From the NCBI GenBank assembly GCA_026225945.1, contig JAMJFZ010000597.1:4732001-4796000 (forward strand): a stretch of DNA of 64,000 nt, written 5' to 3'. The stretch is from Cricetomys ansorgei (taxonomy: Eukaryota > Chordata > Mammalia > Rodentia > Nesomyidae). Below the pieces are notes generated by a model. That model made no database searches. It was given only the letters and a program-made list of their open reading frames with translations, and was not told where the DNA came from. A program made the translations under genes and the position numbers. Of the stretch, positions 42,627 to 52,826 are shown piece after piece. Every line of letters starts with the position of its first letter. Positions within the stretch are counted from its first letter, which is position 1.

Positions 42627-43282
42627 AAGAAATAAGAAGTCAGAATAGCTTTCCAAGTAAGGGAGGTGATGCAGAGGGGACCTCCCTGAGCTTCTGTTGA
42701 CTTACAATGAACATGATGCTTTCAGATGGCCAGAACCTGAAGATTCTGGCTCTGGAGAGACTCCTCCCCACTCGTTAGGGAGAAGGTTGGGCTTCAAATA
42801 TGTACTTTCTTGGTCACATATTCCACAACAGGGAGGAGACCCATCCTTCTCCTCATCCTTCCCCTTTGTCTCATGTACCCTAATAATAAGGGGAGGGGAA
42901 AGTCAGTCTTATTTCAGGAGGAAGCTGGGTGATGAGATGCTGATGCTAGAGACAGGAGACACTTGGCTTTCTTCCATCTCCAGCATCCTGGGCTCAGGAC
43001 TCACGCTCTCTTCTGGGGGCATCAGTAGTCTTGTATTAACCTCACAAGTGGAGGAGCTATCAATCCCCGTGATACTATGCTAATGTCTAAAAGCTACATC
43101 GTCAGAGATAATGGATGTGGAAAATTGCTTTCAATATTTGCTGAATAAGTGAATGAAGAAACTCCAAGCTAGCAGAGATATGGCAGCAGAAGTAGACCTA
43201 GTTATTCTCCTTTCAGAGTGCGGAAGAGTCTCATTTTCTTTCTCATTCCAAAGTCAGGAAACTCCTTTATTTTATTTAGCTT
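42627..43282. other. Unassigned sequence
   Basis: No repeat recognised. A 128-codon plus-strand frame (42697-43083) has no domain that I know and no splice or promoter context. Confidence 0.45.
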
Positions 43283-43430
43283 TTTCTTCTTCTTGAGAAA
43301 GAGTCTCACTATGCAGCACTGGCTGGCTTGTGACTCACTATGTAGACCAGGCTGGCCTTGAATTTACAGATGGCTACCTGCTTCTGCCTCCTGAGTGCTG
43401 GGATTAGAGGTGTGAGCCACTATGCCTGGC
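43283..43430 (-). repeat. B1 SINE
   Basis: Reverse B1: 'gagaaagagtctcactatgc', 'tgtagaccaggctggcc', 'gagtgctgggattagagg', ending 'ccactatgcctggc'. Confidence 0.94.
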
Positions 43431-43447
43431 AAGGACTTTCATTCTTA

Positions 43448-43469
43448 TTCTTTCTCTCTCTCTCTCTCT
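43448..43469 (+). repeat. (TC)n microsatellite
   Basis: About ten TC units just beyond the B1 5' side. Confidence 0.9.
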
Positions 43470-43479
43470 TTTAATGATT

Positions 43480-43900
43480 GATGAATTCAGATTTTCATTC
43501 TTGATTGTGTAGTTTCAATTAATTAATTAATTATTATTATTTAAAACTGCATACAGTATGTTTTGATATTATTCTTTCCCCTCTCCAGACTCCTTCCAGA
43601 CCCTGCCTCACTTCCAACCCATCCAACTTTATGTTTTTTTTCTCTTAAAAAAAAAATCCAAACCCAAACCATAACAAACAAAAGATCACACACACACCCT
43701 GCAATATACAAACATGGACTTTCTTTCAAGAAGGCTACTTCTGAGCATGGGGCATGCCCCAAAGTGTGGCTGATACACCCAGTGGCACTCCATTGGGGCA
43801 AACTCATTTTCTCTGAATTACAGCCTGTTGGTTAGAGGTGGGACTTGTGCCCACTTCTCCTTCTCCAAGCTGGGGCATAGTCTCTTCTTCAGTTTTCTTC
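43480..43900 (-). repeat. Rodent L1 fragment, 3' UTR type
   Basis: The ordered words 'gtatgttttgatattattc', 'cagactccttccagacc', 'atccaactttatg', 'ctgagcatggggcatgcccc', 'cacccagtggcactcc' and 'aggtgggacttgtgcccac' recur in rodent L1 non-coding ends. Orientation is my best guess. An (ATTA)n patch lies at 43519-43540. Confidence 0.65.
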
Positions 43901-44065
43901 CTCCACCATTCTGGTAATCTCAGCCCTTCAAACCACTATTGAATTTCTTGTTTCTGTTTTCATATTTTAATTTCTTAAAGTCCCTCTTTGTTCTCCGAAC
44001 TTCTTGCTCTTTACTAATTAAAAAGGATTTATTCATTAATTATGTAACTTCCTCTCCCCCTCTCT

Positions 44066-44071
44066 CTCTCC

Positions 44072-44127
<56 letters not shown>

Positions 44128-44252
44128 ATGTGGAGAACAGCCTGTGGGAATCAGTTCTCTCCGCCCGTCATGTGGGTTCTGAATACTGAACTAAGATTGT
44201 CAGGCTTGGCAGCAAGCCCCTTTGCCCACTGGGCCATCTCACTGGACTTCCT
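44066..44252 (-). repeat. B2 SINE with (GT)n tail
   Basis: Reverse B2: a (GT)n run at 44075-44125, 'gtggagaacagcctgtggg', 'atgtgggttctgaatactg', 'gtcaggcttggcagcaagcc', 'ccactgggccatctcactgg'. Confidence 0.92.
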
Positions 44253-45274
44253 GTTCATCTTTTATAGCATCTTATTCTTGTTTCATGGATAGAATTTATT
44301 CTTTTATTTCTCTGAGAATATTACAATGATTTTAAAAAGTGTTTTCTCTTTCTTTTGTTTTCCTTCAGGCTTGACCCCCAGCCCCCATTTGTTTTGGTCT
44401 CTGCCTTTCAGGTTGAAGACTTTCCGAGACGTTTAGAAGTAGGGGGACTAGAAAGCTTATAGGTAGCCTTGTCAAATGGGAACATTTCTGTAGAGTGACC
44501 AGCTTTGCTATCTGTTGGGACAAACCCCAACACAGATTTTAAAGACATCTTCCCTTCACCGGCCAGATTTCCATGACCACCGATGTTATGGAAGCCCAAG
44601 GCAGGAAGCAGGATGGAGTCCCAGCATCCTTTTAGTCCACTTTGGGGTTTTGGCCTCTAGCCAGTTCTGCCACTCCTTGGCCCAGACATCTTCCACCTTC
44701 TTCCCAGAGAATAGCCACCCTGTCACCCCAGGCACAGTTGGAGAACAGATTCTAGGGCTGTAACAGATACTTAAATAATTTCCCAACACTCTAGCCTGTT
44801 TTCCCTCCTTCATCCCCAAATACAGAAGATCCGGTGCTGCCCACGCTTGTGCCCTTCACTGGGCTCATTCTCAGGTTCCCTAACCTAGGACTGGGCTTCC
44901 TCAGTTCTGCCATGTTAGTAACCACTTACCCAATGGCTTACTATTTCTACAATATCTGTCCTTATGATTCCCCCCATCCTCATGGCTCATTTCTTCTAAC
45001 GCAGAGCCCTAGCCACAGGTCACTGCCCCCTTTTCTGACCTTTGTCCTGCTGCCTGTTCTGAGGCATTCCCTCAGAGGACTCGGATAAGCGCATTTAATT
45101 CCTCAGCACAGGGACTGACAGCCAACCGCAGCAGGCCTGTCCCCATCTGTGACCAAGAGCCACTGTGTCTCACAGGTTTAAGTGATGATGACCGGAGGAC
45201 AAGGGTGTTGTCTCTCAGGAGGCAGCACTGGTGCCAACTGCTGTGCAGATCACAGATCAGGTCTTAAATCACAC
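44253..45274. other. Unassigned low-repeat sequence
   Basis: About 1 kb without recognised repeats or genes. Overlapping frames on both strands around 44515-44819 show no domain. Confidence 0.45.
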
Positions 45275-45590
45275 AGGGCTGAGGAGACGGCTTGGTGGGT
45301 AAAATGCTCCAAGTGTGAGGACCGGAGCTCAAATCCTCAGAATCCTGGAATCCCAGTCGGTGGGAGGCAGACACAGCGATCCGCAGAGCACAGCAAGCTG
45401 GCTAGCCAGACTAGATGAACTGGAGAGCTCTGGCTCAAGTGAGAGTCTGCGGTTCAATGTAGAGTGATGGAGGAAGACATCCAATATCCACCTCTGGATT
45501 CCCACACACATGCTCACACCCGCGGACCCGCCTTCATTAAAACACAGTTCATTCATTAAGACGCGTGCACACCACACACACACTCAACAA
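45275..45590 (+). repeat. Composite tRNA-headed SINE
   Basis: Forward copy: 'gggctgaggagacggcttgg', 'gagctcaaatcctcagaatc', 'ctggctagccagactagatg', 'aactggagagctctggctc', then 'catccaatatccacctctgg' and a CA-rich tail. Confidence 0.75.
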
Positions 45591-45834
45591 AAAAATCACT
45601 CAAAGTCACATGTTTTGTGACGAACAGTAGGAGTGGGTTTAAATAGAGGGTTCCAGGTAATGCCTGGGTTTAGATACTTGGTCCTCTAATCTCCTTAAAT
45701 TTTATGAACTCCCATTTTCTAATTTATAAGTAGGGTTAGCAGGATGAATTGAATGAAAGAGTAACCATAAGGAGGTCAGGGAGCCCTAGCAAGGAACCTG
45801 CAGTCAGTGGCTCATTACAGAGACTGTGCTAGAA
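45591..45834. other. Unassigned sequence
   Basis: No repeat or gene recognised. Confidence 0.5.
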
Positions 45835-46000
45835 CACTTGTGTTTGAGTCTGCTCCTTTGTGGCTGCATGAACTTAGGCAAGCTACTTGTTGCTTCTCTG
45901 TACATAGTGGATAATGCATAGGGGATTAAATACTGTCGTGAGTACAAAGAACCTAACGCCTTACCTGGGTCATAGATGAGCATTTGTTAAACATTTGTTA
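45835..46000 (-). repeat. MIR SINE
   Basis: Reversed MIR words: 'gcatgaacttaggcaagcta', 'gttgcttctctgtacat', 'gggattaaatactgtcgtg'. Confidence 0.65.
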
Positions 46001-46132
46001 AAAGGATGGTAACATGCTAGGGTCCAAACCCAGAGCCAGACCGCCTGGTATAAATCTCCTCCTGCCACTTGTAGCCACTTGTAGCACTTGTAGGGTGTGT
46101 TCACTGAGTTTCTTAATCTTGGCTTTGGTTTT

Positions 46133-46477
46133 GTGGTGGTTTGTTTCTCTTTGGTGCAGGCATTTGAACACTTAGTTCCTAGTTGGTGGTGCTATTTGGG
46201 GGTTTGGGACTGGAGTGTGCAGCCTTGCTGGAGGAAGCATGTCACTGGGGGTGGGCTTTAAGAGTTCACATCCCTGTCTACTTCCAGTTTACTTTCTCTG
46301 CTTTGTGCTTGCATTTGGGATGTGATATCTCAGCTTCCTGCTTATCAGCCATGCTTGCTGTTTGGTGCCATAATGGACTCTTATCATTCGGAACCATAAG
46401 CCCAAATAAACTCTTTCTTCTGTAAAGTTGCCTTTGGTGGTGACATCTTATCACAGCAGCAGAGAAGTACCTAATAC
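46133..46477 (+). mobile_element. MaLR solo LTR
   Basis: Forward MaLR: 'gtggtggtttgtttctc', 'aacacttagttcctagttgg', 'agcatgtcactgggggtgg', 'cataagcccaaataaactc' (poly(A) signal), terminal 'aagtacctaatacaag'. Confidence 0.88.
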
Positions 46478-46600
46478 AAGTTTCCTCATCTATAAAATAG
46501 ACATCATGTCCAGGTGTCTTCATGATGCCTGAGTATCTACAGTATTCCCTTGTGTCTGCAAGAGATCCTAGTGCCTTCATGGGAGGCAGGGGGAAGGGGT

Positions 46601-46780
46601 AGTGCCTGCAGGATGTCTGAGTGCTTTCAGGATATTTGGGTACCTGTGTGATGTCTGGGTGCCTGAACTGAGGGACGACCGGTTGCCTGTGGGAGGCTCT
46701 GGTCCCTGTGGGATGTTGGGGGCCCTGTGGGATGCCTCAGTGCTTGCAGGATACCAGTGAGTCTACTCGATGTCTGGGTT
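46601..46780 (+). repeat. Degenerate ~20-bp minisatellite
   Basis: About nine diverged copies of a 19-21 bp unit, for example 'gtgcctgcaggatgtctga' (46602), 'gtgctttcaggatatttggg' (46621), 'tacctgtgtgatgtctggg' (46641) and 'ggccctgtgggatgcctca' (46721). The shared pattern is 'GT(C/G)CCTG..GGATG.CTG'. Units may continue upstream to 46500 in weaker form. Confidence 0.8.
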
Positions 46781-46954
46781 TGGGTGGTGAGGCACAACTT
46801 CAGGTCAAACTCTGTCATGCTCCATCCCAGGCTAGTATGAGCCAGGTGAATGTCCATGATCAGAGCAGCCTTTTGCCTCCAAAGACCATGATGATGCCCA
46901 AGATCCCAAGTTTGACTTGATTTTCTTATTCTTTTCTCTCTTCTTTCTTTTTTC

Positions 46955-47085
46955 TGTTTTTTTTTTTTTTGAGGGCACAGAGGTGGGAGGGTGGAACACA
47001 GAGGAATGAGAAGAGGGTGTTATTGAGATACATTGCATGAAATTCAAATTATTAATAAAAAACTACTATAAAAATAAAATAGATG
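46955..47085 (+). repeat. T run and possible L1 3' end
   Basis: A T13 run, then G-rich 'gaggtgggagggtggaac', 'gagatacattgcatgaaat' and an A-rich end with 'aattattaataaaaaac'. This fits a short L1 3' UTR piece, but weakly. Confidence 0.35.
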
Positions 47086-47161
47086 TCATAATAGCATCTT
47101 CTTTTCAGGGTTGCTGTAAATTAACTAGCATGCAGAATATCTTTATAAATTAGTATGGTGG

Positions 47162-47556
47162 TGTGCTGGTTCGTCAACTTGACACAAGCTACAGTGATCT
47201 GAGAGGAGGAAACCTCAATTAAAAATGCCTTTATAAGATGAGAATGTTTGAAAGCCTATATTTGATTAATTAGTGATTGATGGGGAAGGGCCCAAACCAT
47301 TGTGTGTGGTGCCACCCCCGGGTTCTATAAGAAAGCAGGTTGGGCAAGCCATGGGAGCAAGCCAGTAAAGCAGCACCCCTTCATGGGCTCTGCATCAGCT
47401 CCTGACTCCAGGTTCCCGCTCTGTTTGAGTTCCTGTCTTGATTTTCTTTAATGGTGAACAGTGATGTGGAAGCATAAGCCAAATAAACCCTTTCCTTCCC
47501 AAGTTACTTTGGTCTTGATGCTTCACCACTGCAATAATAATAGCCCTAACTAGGAC
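47162..47556 (+). repeat. 5' LTR of the MaLR provirus
   Basis: 'tgtgctggttcgtcaacttg' start, 'ctgagaggaggaaacctc', 'gtgattgatggggaaggg', 'gaagcataagccaaataaac' with AATAAA, end 'gccctaactaggaca'. Compared with the 3' LTR it lacks about 10 bases near the start and about 15 bases before 'gggttctataag'. Confidence 0.9.
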
Positions 47557-47561
47557 AGAAA

Positions 47562-47581
47562 TTGATACCTGGATAGTGGGG
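47562..47581 (+). other. Degenerate primer-binding site, tRNA-Leu(UAA) type
   Basis: Six bases after the 5' LTR is 'ttgatacctggatagtgggg'. It resembles the complement of the 3' end of tRNA-Leu(UAA), 'tggtaccaggagtgggg', with a few substitutions and one extra base. ERVL-class elements are known to use tRNA-Leu. Confidence 0.7.
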
Positions 47582-48754
47582 TATTGCTGTGACAAACTGA
47601 CCATGTGTTTTTGGGAGGATTGTGGAAGGATTTGGAACTTTGGACTAGAAAAGCCATTGAGTGTTCAAAGCCTGGTGGGCTGTTCTGTGGGAGCTTGGAA
47701 GGTTAAGAATGTGGAGGAAAATGCAGACGATGGAGACCTGGCTTGTGAAGTACCAGAGAAAAGTTTGAGTCACTTAAAAACTCTATCAGAGTCATTGCAT
47801 ATTTTGAGTTAAGATTCTGTGGTTCTGGTCAGCTGAGGTTGAAGAATCAGCTATGATTCACAAGAGTCCAGCACCACCGAAGCAAAATCTTTTGCTTTAC
47901 AGGGACAATTAATGCTGGTTAGCTGGAGATGAGAAGTTAGTGGTGATTAAGAAGAGATCAGCATCATGGAGGTGAAATCTTCTGGGAAGTGTTTCCTGTG
48001 AGTCAGCACACAGAACCTGTGTTCCAGAGCCAGCCAAGGTTGTACCTCATGTTGGCGCTGAACTTTTTGGTCATTTGTGAGTCTCCCAGGTGGTTCTGGG
48101 TTTGAAGGCAGGAAGGGATCATGGAGAGCAGCTGAGACTTGGCACTCTGTGCCTGGGCTGGAGTCTCTGAAGGGAGCCCAGGAGAGGCTATTGGTGAAAG
48201 TGCAGCCCAGTTGCAGCAAGGGACCCCAGCATTTTGGAGATGTCAGTACCATGGGATGACCACCAAGAACAGCAGCAGTGGAGTGGAACCAGCTGGAGCC
48301 TGGAGGACAAGTTGTGTGTGCTGCAGAGGGCAGAGCCAGAGATGTGACCCAGCCCCTTTAGAGGAGCCCAGAAAATCATGAATGAATCACAAACATTGAA
48401 TATTGAGTTATTTACACTGTTGGAATTGGTTTGCTTTGTCGGGATTGTGGTTCTTTTCTCTTAAAGTAAGAAATTATTTAATTTATTCTTGATTTCACAG
48501 GAACTCACACTTGAAAGACTTTAAACTTTCAAAAAGATTTTGGAATTTTATAAAGACTTTGGTTTTTAAAAGAGAGTTTGGATATTTTAAAGAGAGTTTG
48601 TATTTTTAAGTGTTTGATTTTTTTTTTAAAGACTGCAGGACAAGTTGGAATATTTTATACTATTCATAATAATATGTGCTTTTGGGGTGAGCAAGAAATG
48701 AAAGAGTGTGGCTTAACAGTGATGTATTTGTTTGTCAAGTTGACAAGAGGTCAG

Positions 48755-49176
48755 TAGTGCTGGCTAGTTTTAGGCCAACTTGACACAAGGTGTAGTTATC
48801 TGAGAGGAAGGAACCTCAGTTAGGAAAATGCCTCTATAATATGGAGCTGTAGGCAAGCCTGTGGGGCATTTCCTTAATTAGTGATTGATGTGGGAGGGCT
48901 CAGTCCATTGTGGGTGGAGTCATCTCTGGGCTGGTGGTCCTGGGTTCTATAAGAAGCAGGCTGAGCAAGCCATCAGGAGCAAGTCAGTAAGCAGCACTCC
49001 TCCATGGCCTCTGCATCAGCTCCTGCCTCCAGGGTCCTGTTCTGTTTGAGTTCCTGTCCTGACTTCCTTCAGTGATGAACTAGGATGTGGGAAGCATCAG
49101 CAAAATAAACCCTTTTCTTCCCAAGTTGCTTTGGTCATGGTGTTTCACCACAGCAATACTAACCCTGACTAAGGCA
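48755..49176 (+). repeat. 3' LTR of the MaLR provirus
   Basis: 'tagtgctggctagttttagg', 'caacttgacacaagg', 'gggctggtggtcctgggttc', 'cagcaaaataaacccttttc' with AATAAA, and 'taaccctgactaaggca' at the end. It keeps the segments missing from the 5' LTR. Confidence 0.9.
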
Positions 49177-49513
49177 GGTGGTTTAAATGAGAGTGGCCCC
49201 TGTAGGCTCCTGAGTTTGAACACTTGGTCCCTAGCTGGTGAACTATTTGAGAAGGATCATGAGGTGTGGCCTTGTTGCAGGAGGTGTGTCACTGGAGTGA
49301 ACTTTGAGGTTTCAAAAGACTTCATGCCATTTTTAGTGTGTTCTCTGCCTCTTCTTTGTGGTTGGAGATATGAGCTTTCTACTGTTTCTGCTGCCATACT
49401 TTTGCTCCACCCTCATAGGCTCTAACTCTCTAGAATTGTAACCTAATTAAATGCTTTCTTTGATAAGTTGGTTATAGTGTTTTATTGAAGCAATGGAAAA
49501 GTGACTAATCCAG

Positions 49514-49671
49514 CTGGCTGTTACTGTTGTACTGGGTTTAGCTGTTTGTTTCCTTCCTCAGTACATTCAATCAACAAAGGATCCTGTGTTAAGTGTATCC
49601 AGCTGGTCACGTAGCTAGGATGCCTTAGAGATAGAAATGGAACAGAGGCTTCAAAGTCTGAGCCCTTGGAC
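49514..49671. other. Unassigned sequence
   Basis: Short gap between an LTR and a SINE with nothing recognised. Confidence 0.5.
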
Positions 49672-49885
49672 AGGTAAAGTGGCTCAGTTAATAGAATACT
49701 TGTGTTGCATGAACAAGGTCCTGGGTTGAATCCCCAACATCACATAAACCTGTGTGGTGGCACATGTTTGTAATCCCAGCACTTAGGAGATGAGGCAGGA
49801 GGATCAGCAGTTCAAGGTCATCCTTAACTACATAGTGAGTTCAGGGGAAGCCTGGGCTACAGAAGACTCTATCTCATAAAGGAAA
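49672..49885 (+). repeat. ID-B1 composite SINE (B4/RSINE1 class)
   Basis: Forward copy: 'aggtaaagtggctcagttaa' head, 'cctgggttgaatccccaac', 'gtgtggtggcacatgtttg', 'ttaactacatagtgagttc', 'actctatctcataaag'. Confidence 0.92.
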
Positions 49886-49889
49886 ATAT

Positions 49890-50033
49890 AAAAAAAGCTG
49901 GTCATGGTGGCATATACATTTAATCCCAGCCCTTGGGAGGCAGAGATAAGTAGATCTCTGGGTTCCAGGCCAGCCAGGGCTACCTATTGAGACCTTGTCT
50001 CAAAACAACAACCACCAAACCAACCAACCAAAA
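49890..50033 (+). repeat. B1 SINE
   Basis: Forward B1: 'gctggtcatggtggcatata', 'ttgggaggcagagataag', 'gccagccagggctacctat', then a (CAAC)n/(CCAA)n tail. Confidence 0.95.
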
Positions 50034-51164
50034 AACCCTCTATGCCCCTTATAACTCACACAGGCCTCTCATCCTTTATTGAATGAGGGTTTGAGTCCAG
50101 GCTGCCGACAGGGCTTCTGGGAGGACCTCTTCTGGTAGGCACGGACAGGCTCACTGTCTGTCCTTTCTGTACGTGTGTAATAGGTGGCGTTGGGAGATGG
50201 CCTCGGAGAGCCTTGCTTCCCTCAGAGCAGGGGCTACAGCTCCGGGTTCCAGGTGAGGTAATCCAGGCTCATCTCTGGCTGTGCTTGGTGGGTCCTGGCT
50301 CTGATAGGCGCGCTATCGGAGCCCAGGCTGACGGCAAGCGACGGTGGGGAACTGCCGGCATCACTCAGTGGCCTGATAATTGGATATTTCTATAATGACA
50401 AATTACAGCTGTTTCTCTTGTCATCAATGTGAAAACATTTCCGAGGCAGCGATTTCCCAGGGGGTTGGCGGGGTGGGGTGGGGGAGTGGTTGTTATCCAG
50501 TTAGGATTATGGAACTGTCTGGTGCAGGGGATGTGAAGCATGGCTGAGTGGAGCCGTGTTTCTGCGCTGCTGGCCTCTGGGTACTGAGCTTCACCACGTA
50601 GGCAGAGAGAAGACAACGCTGTCATAACATTACCACTGTCATTTCTATGAGAGGGGCTTGGGATTTTCCTTTGTTATTTTGCTCCATTGTTGGCCTTTTT
50701 TTAAAATTGACCAGAAGGTATTGTAAGATTAAACAACGATGGAAGGTTCAGTCTTGTTAGCTTAGGAAATGCTTAGGATTCATGGTGAAAACTGTCTTGG
50801 TAGTTTGCCTGGCTATTGGCCTGTTTCCTGAGCCAGAGGTATAGAGAGGGTTTAGGAGGGCTGCTTTGGCCTCCAGCATGTCACCTGTAAGTCCCAGTTC
50901 TCACTCACAGAAATCCTGGGAGGTGGGCTGAACCATCCTTGTCTTGGTGCTTGAGGGGGACTGGAGAGGTTCTGACCATGGTAGAGACAGCAGCATGCCA
51001 TTTGGATGGTAGAGGTTGAAGTCCAGTGTCTTTCTCAATCACCTTCCACCTTATTTTTGAAGACAGGTGTTGCTGTAGGACACTCACTTTTTTTTTTTCT
51101 TTTCTATAGGTGTAGCTGATGTGATTTCAGGCCCCACTAGCCGTAGTATACCTACTGTGGTGGC
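50034..51164. other. Unassigned low-repeat sequence, possibly conserved at 50365-50460
   Basis: About 1.1 kb without a recognised repeat. The part 50365-50460 has closely spaced words 'tgataattgg', 'aatgacaaattacag' and 'tgtcatcaatg', the look of a homeobox-bound conserved element. Unproven. Confidence 0.42.
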
Positions 51165-51474
51165 TCAGCAAGGAAGACACAAAGGCATTTTCAGAGATGC
51201 AAACCCTGCCAGACCTCAGCAGAGGGAACCACTGTCATGGCAAGTACCATACTGAACAATGGAACTCTGAGCCTCTCATCTCAGGCATTTTTATTGACAC
51301 CTAAGGTCCTCAGGTGTTCTACTGACAGCACATGCAGATCACGAGCAATTAAACATCCCCCACATAAAGCCAACACCTGCAGACAATACAAAATGCCAAG
51401 GCCTAGGCAGCCATTCACCCAACAGTGCACAAAACAACCATTTTAAACATAACTAAAAATAAACTTCTACAACA
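51165..51474 (-). mobile_element. LTR-like unit, copy A
   Basis: Shares an ordered set of words with 60606-60904: 'gcaaaccctgccagacctca', 'gaaccactgtcatggcaag', 'cctcaggtgttct', 'cataaagccaacacctgcag', 'acaaaatgccaaggcct'. On the minus strand both start TGTTGTAGA, as an LTR would. Class unknown to me. Confidence 0.6.
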
Positions 51475-51680
51475 GACAGGGTCTCTCAATGAATCTAGAG
51501 CACATTGCATTGGCTATAGGGGATGTTCAGTGAGCTCCAGAGAGCTGCCTTTCTCTTCCTCCCCAGCACTGGGATTAGATACACTCTGCTGTCCTAGCTT
51601 CTGGTGCTGGCAATCCAAACACAAGTTTTCATGCTCAAGTGGCACACACGGTTTACTGATCTAAGCATCTCTCCAGCCCT
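51475..51680 (-). repeat. Composite tRNA-headed SINE fragment
   Basis: Reverse copy: 'acagggtctctcaatgaatc', 'gtgagctccagagagctgcc', 'cagcactgggattagatac', 'tctaagcatctctccagcc'. It abuts the LTR-like unit on its left. Confidence 0.7.
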
Positions 51681-51694
51681 TTGTTTCATATTCC

Positions 51695-51795
51695 AAGCTT
51701 CAGCTTCCTCATCTGCAAGATGGGGTGGTTTTGAGGATTTATGGATAGTGTTTAGTGCATAATAGGGGCTATGCATAGGTGTTAGCTATGAAGAG
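51695..51795 (-). repeat. MIR SINE fragment
   Basis: Reversed MIR words: 'cttcagcttcctcatctgc', 'aagatggggtggttttgagg', 'atagtgtttagtgcata'. Confidence 0.7.
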
Positions 51796-52788
51796 TGTAT
51801 GTTCTAGAACTTACTGTGAGCATCCTCTGACCCCAAAAATACAACAGAGAAGATGAAAAAGAACTAGACCATTTTCCTCGTCTTTGGTTTCCTCCTGGGA
51901 ATGTTTTCCTTCATGACATGTTCTAGCTTCTTTTCCCTCCCCGCTCTGGCTGAGGTGTTTTCAGTAAGGACCTCTCTGCTTGGAAAGACAGACCCGTCAG
52001 TCACAGATCTGGCCCTGACTCGGGCCAGCCATTCATCTAACTGTCTGAGTACTGGTCTCTGGCTGTAGGTACATGGAGATAACCTCAAAAAGCTCATGCT
52101 GCTTAAGATGGGAGAGGTGGGCCTGGAAAAGGACCTCAGGCACAGATTGTAGTATTTTGAGATGGATGAAGGGACAAAAATGCACGCGCTGGCCTCGAGG
52201 GCCAGCTGTCCATCAAGCTGCACATCTTCCTTTCAACAAGACAGACCCAAACAGCGTAGACACTGGAGGTTTTATACCTAAAAGTCACTGGTGAGTACTG
52301 GCCGATGGGATGGGAGAATATGGGGGTGGGAGCAGGTTTACCTTTGGGGGGAGTCAGAAATTTTAGGAAACAGGTGTACTGTGTTCTGTCCCTCTCACCT
52401 TTCCCAGCATCTGGATGCAGAATGCCCCCAGACCTGAAAGTTATGTAGCCGAGAGATGCGTCGGCAGATTTCTACTTGCGAGAGGTAGCCTGCTGTCTGA
52501 GAACACCCATATTAAGATGATTATAGAATGAGAACTAAACTTCTAATGGGTTAAGCCAATGAAGTTAAGGAGTTATTATCCAAGATTATCTGACTGGAGG
52601 CAGGTGGCTGATCCAACTGGTGGTCTCAGGGAAGGCATCCGGGAAGAGATGACAGCTGAGTCCTGACACTGGCTGGCTGGCTGTGAGACAACCAATGTGT
52701 AGCGATGGTGGCATGCTGAATGGGGGATGGGGGGTGTGTGGGAATAAGATACGTCAGGCAGAGAGAACAGCACAAACGAAGCATGTGA

Positions 52789-52791
<3 letters not shown>
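51796..52791. other. Unassigned low-repeat sequence
   Basis: About 1 kb without recognised repeats. Open frames of 119 codons (minus, 51864-52223) and 73 codons (plus, 52073-52294) overlap. The plus frame ends at a donor-like 'ctggtgagtactgg' (52288), but no acceptor, start or known domain supports an exon. Confidence 0.4.

Positions 52792-52824
<33 letters not shown>
52792..52824 (+). repeat. (GT)n microsatellite
   Basis: About 16 GT units with no SINE visible next to it. Confidence 0.95.

Positions 52825-52826
<2 letters not shown>

Larger units (their letters stand above)
47162..49176 (+). mobile_element. Non-autonomous MaLR provirus (LTR-internal-LTR) with 5-bp target duplication
   Basis: A 2,015-bp unit: 5' LTR 47162-47556, about 1.2 kb of internal sequence, 3' LTR about 48755-49176. 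GGTGG flanks it at 47157-47161 and 49177-49181. A primer-binding-like site follows the 5' LTR. The internal part has no gag, pol or env protein that I can recognise and no long open frame, as expected for MaLR elements, which depend on ERVL enzymes. The two LTRs differ at many positions and by indels, so the insertion is old. Confidence 0.9.
47150..49513 (+). mobile_element. Outer MaLR LTR, split by a MaLR provirus
   Basis: The right part 49182-49513 is a forward MaLR LTR that lacks its first bases: 'gtttaaatgagagtggcccc', 'aacacttggtccctagctgg', 'ggtgtgtcactgg', 'aagtgactaatcca'. The missing start ('tagtatggtgg', about 47150-47161) lies left of the inner provirus. The two join across the GGTGG duplication to give a normal 'ggtggtttaaatgag' LTR start. 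Confidence 0.8.

Noticed and set aside
52073..52294. Possible exon ending at a donor-like 'ggtgagta'
   Set aside because: The stop codon overlaps the donor, there is no convincing acceptor upstream, and the peptide is not recognised.
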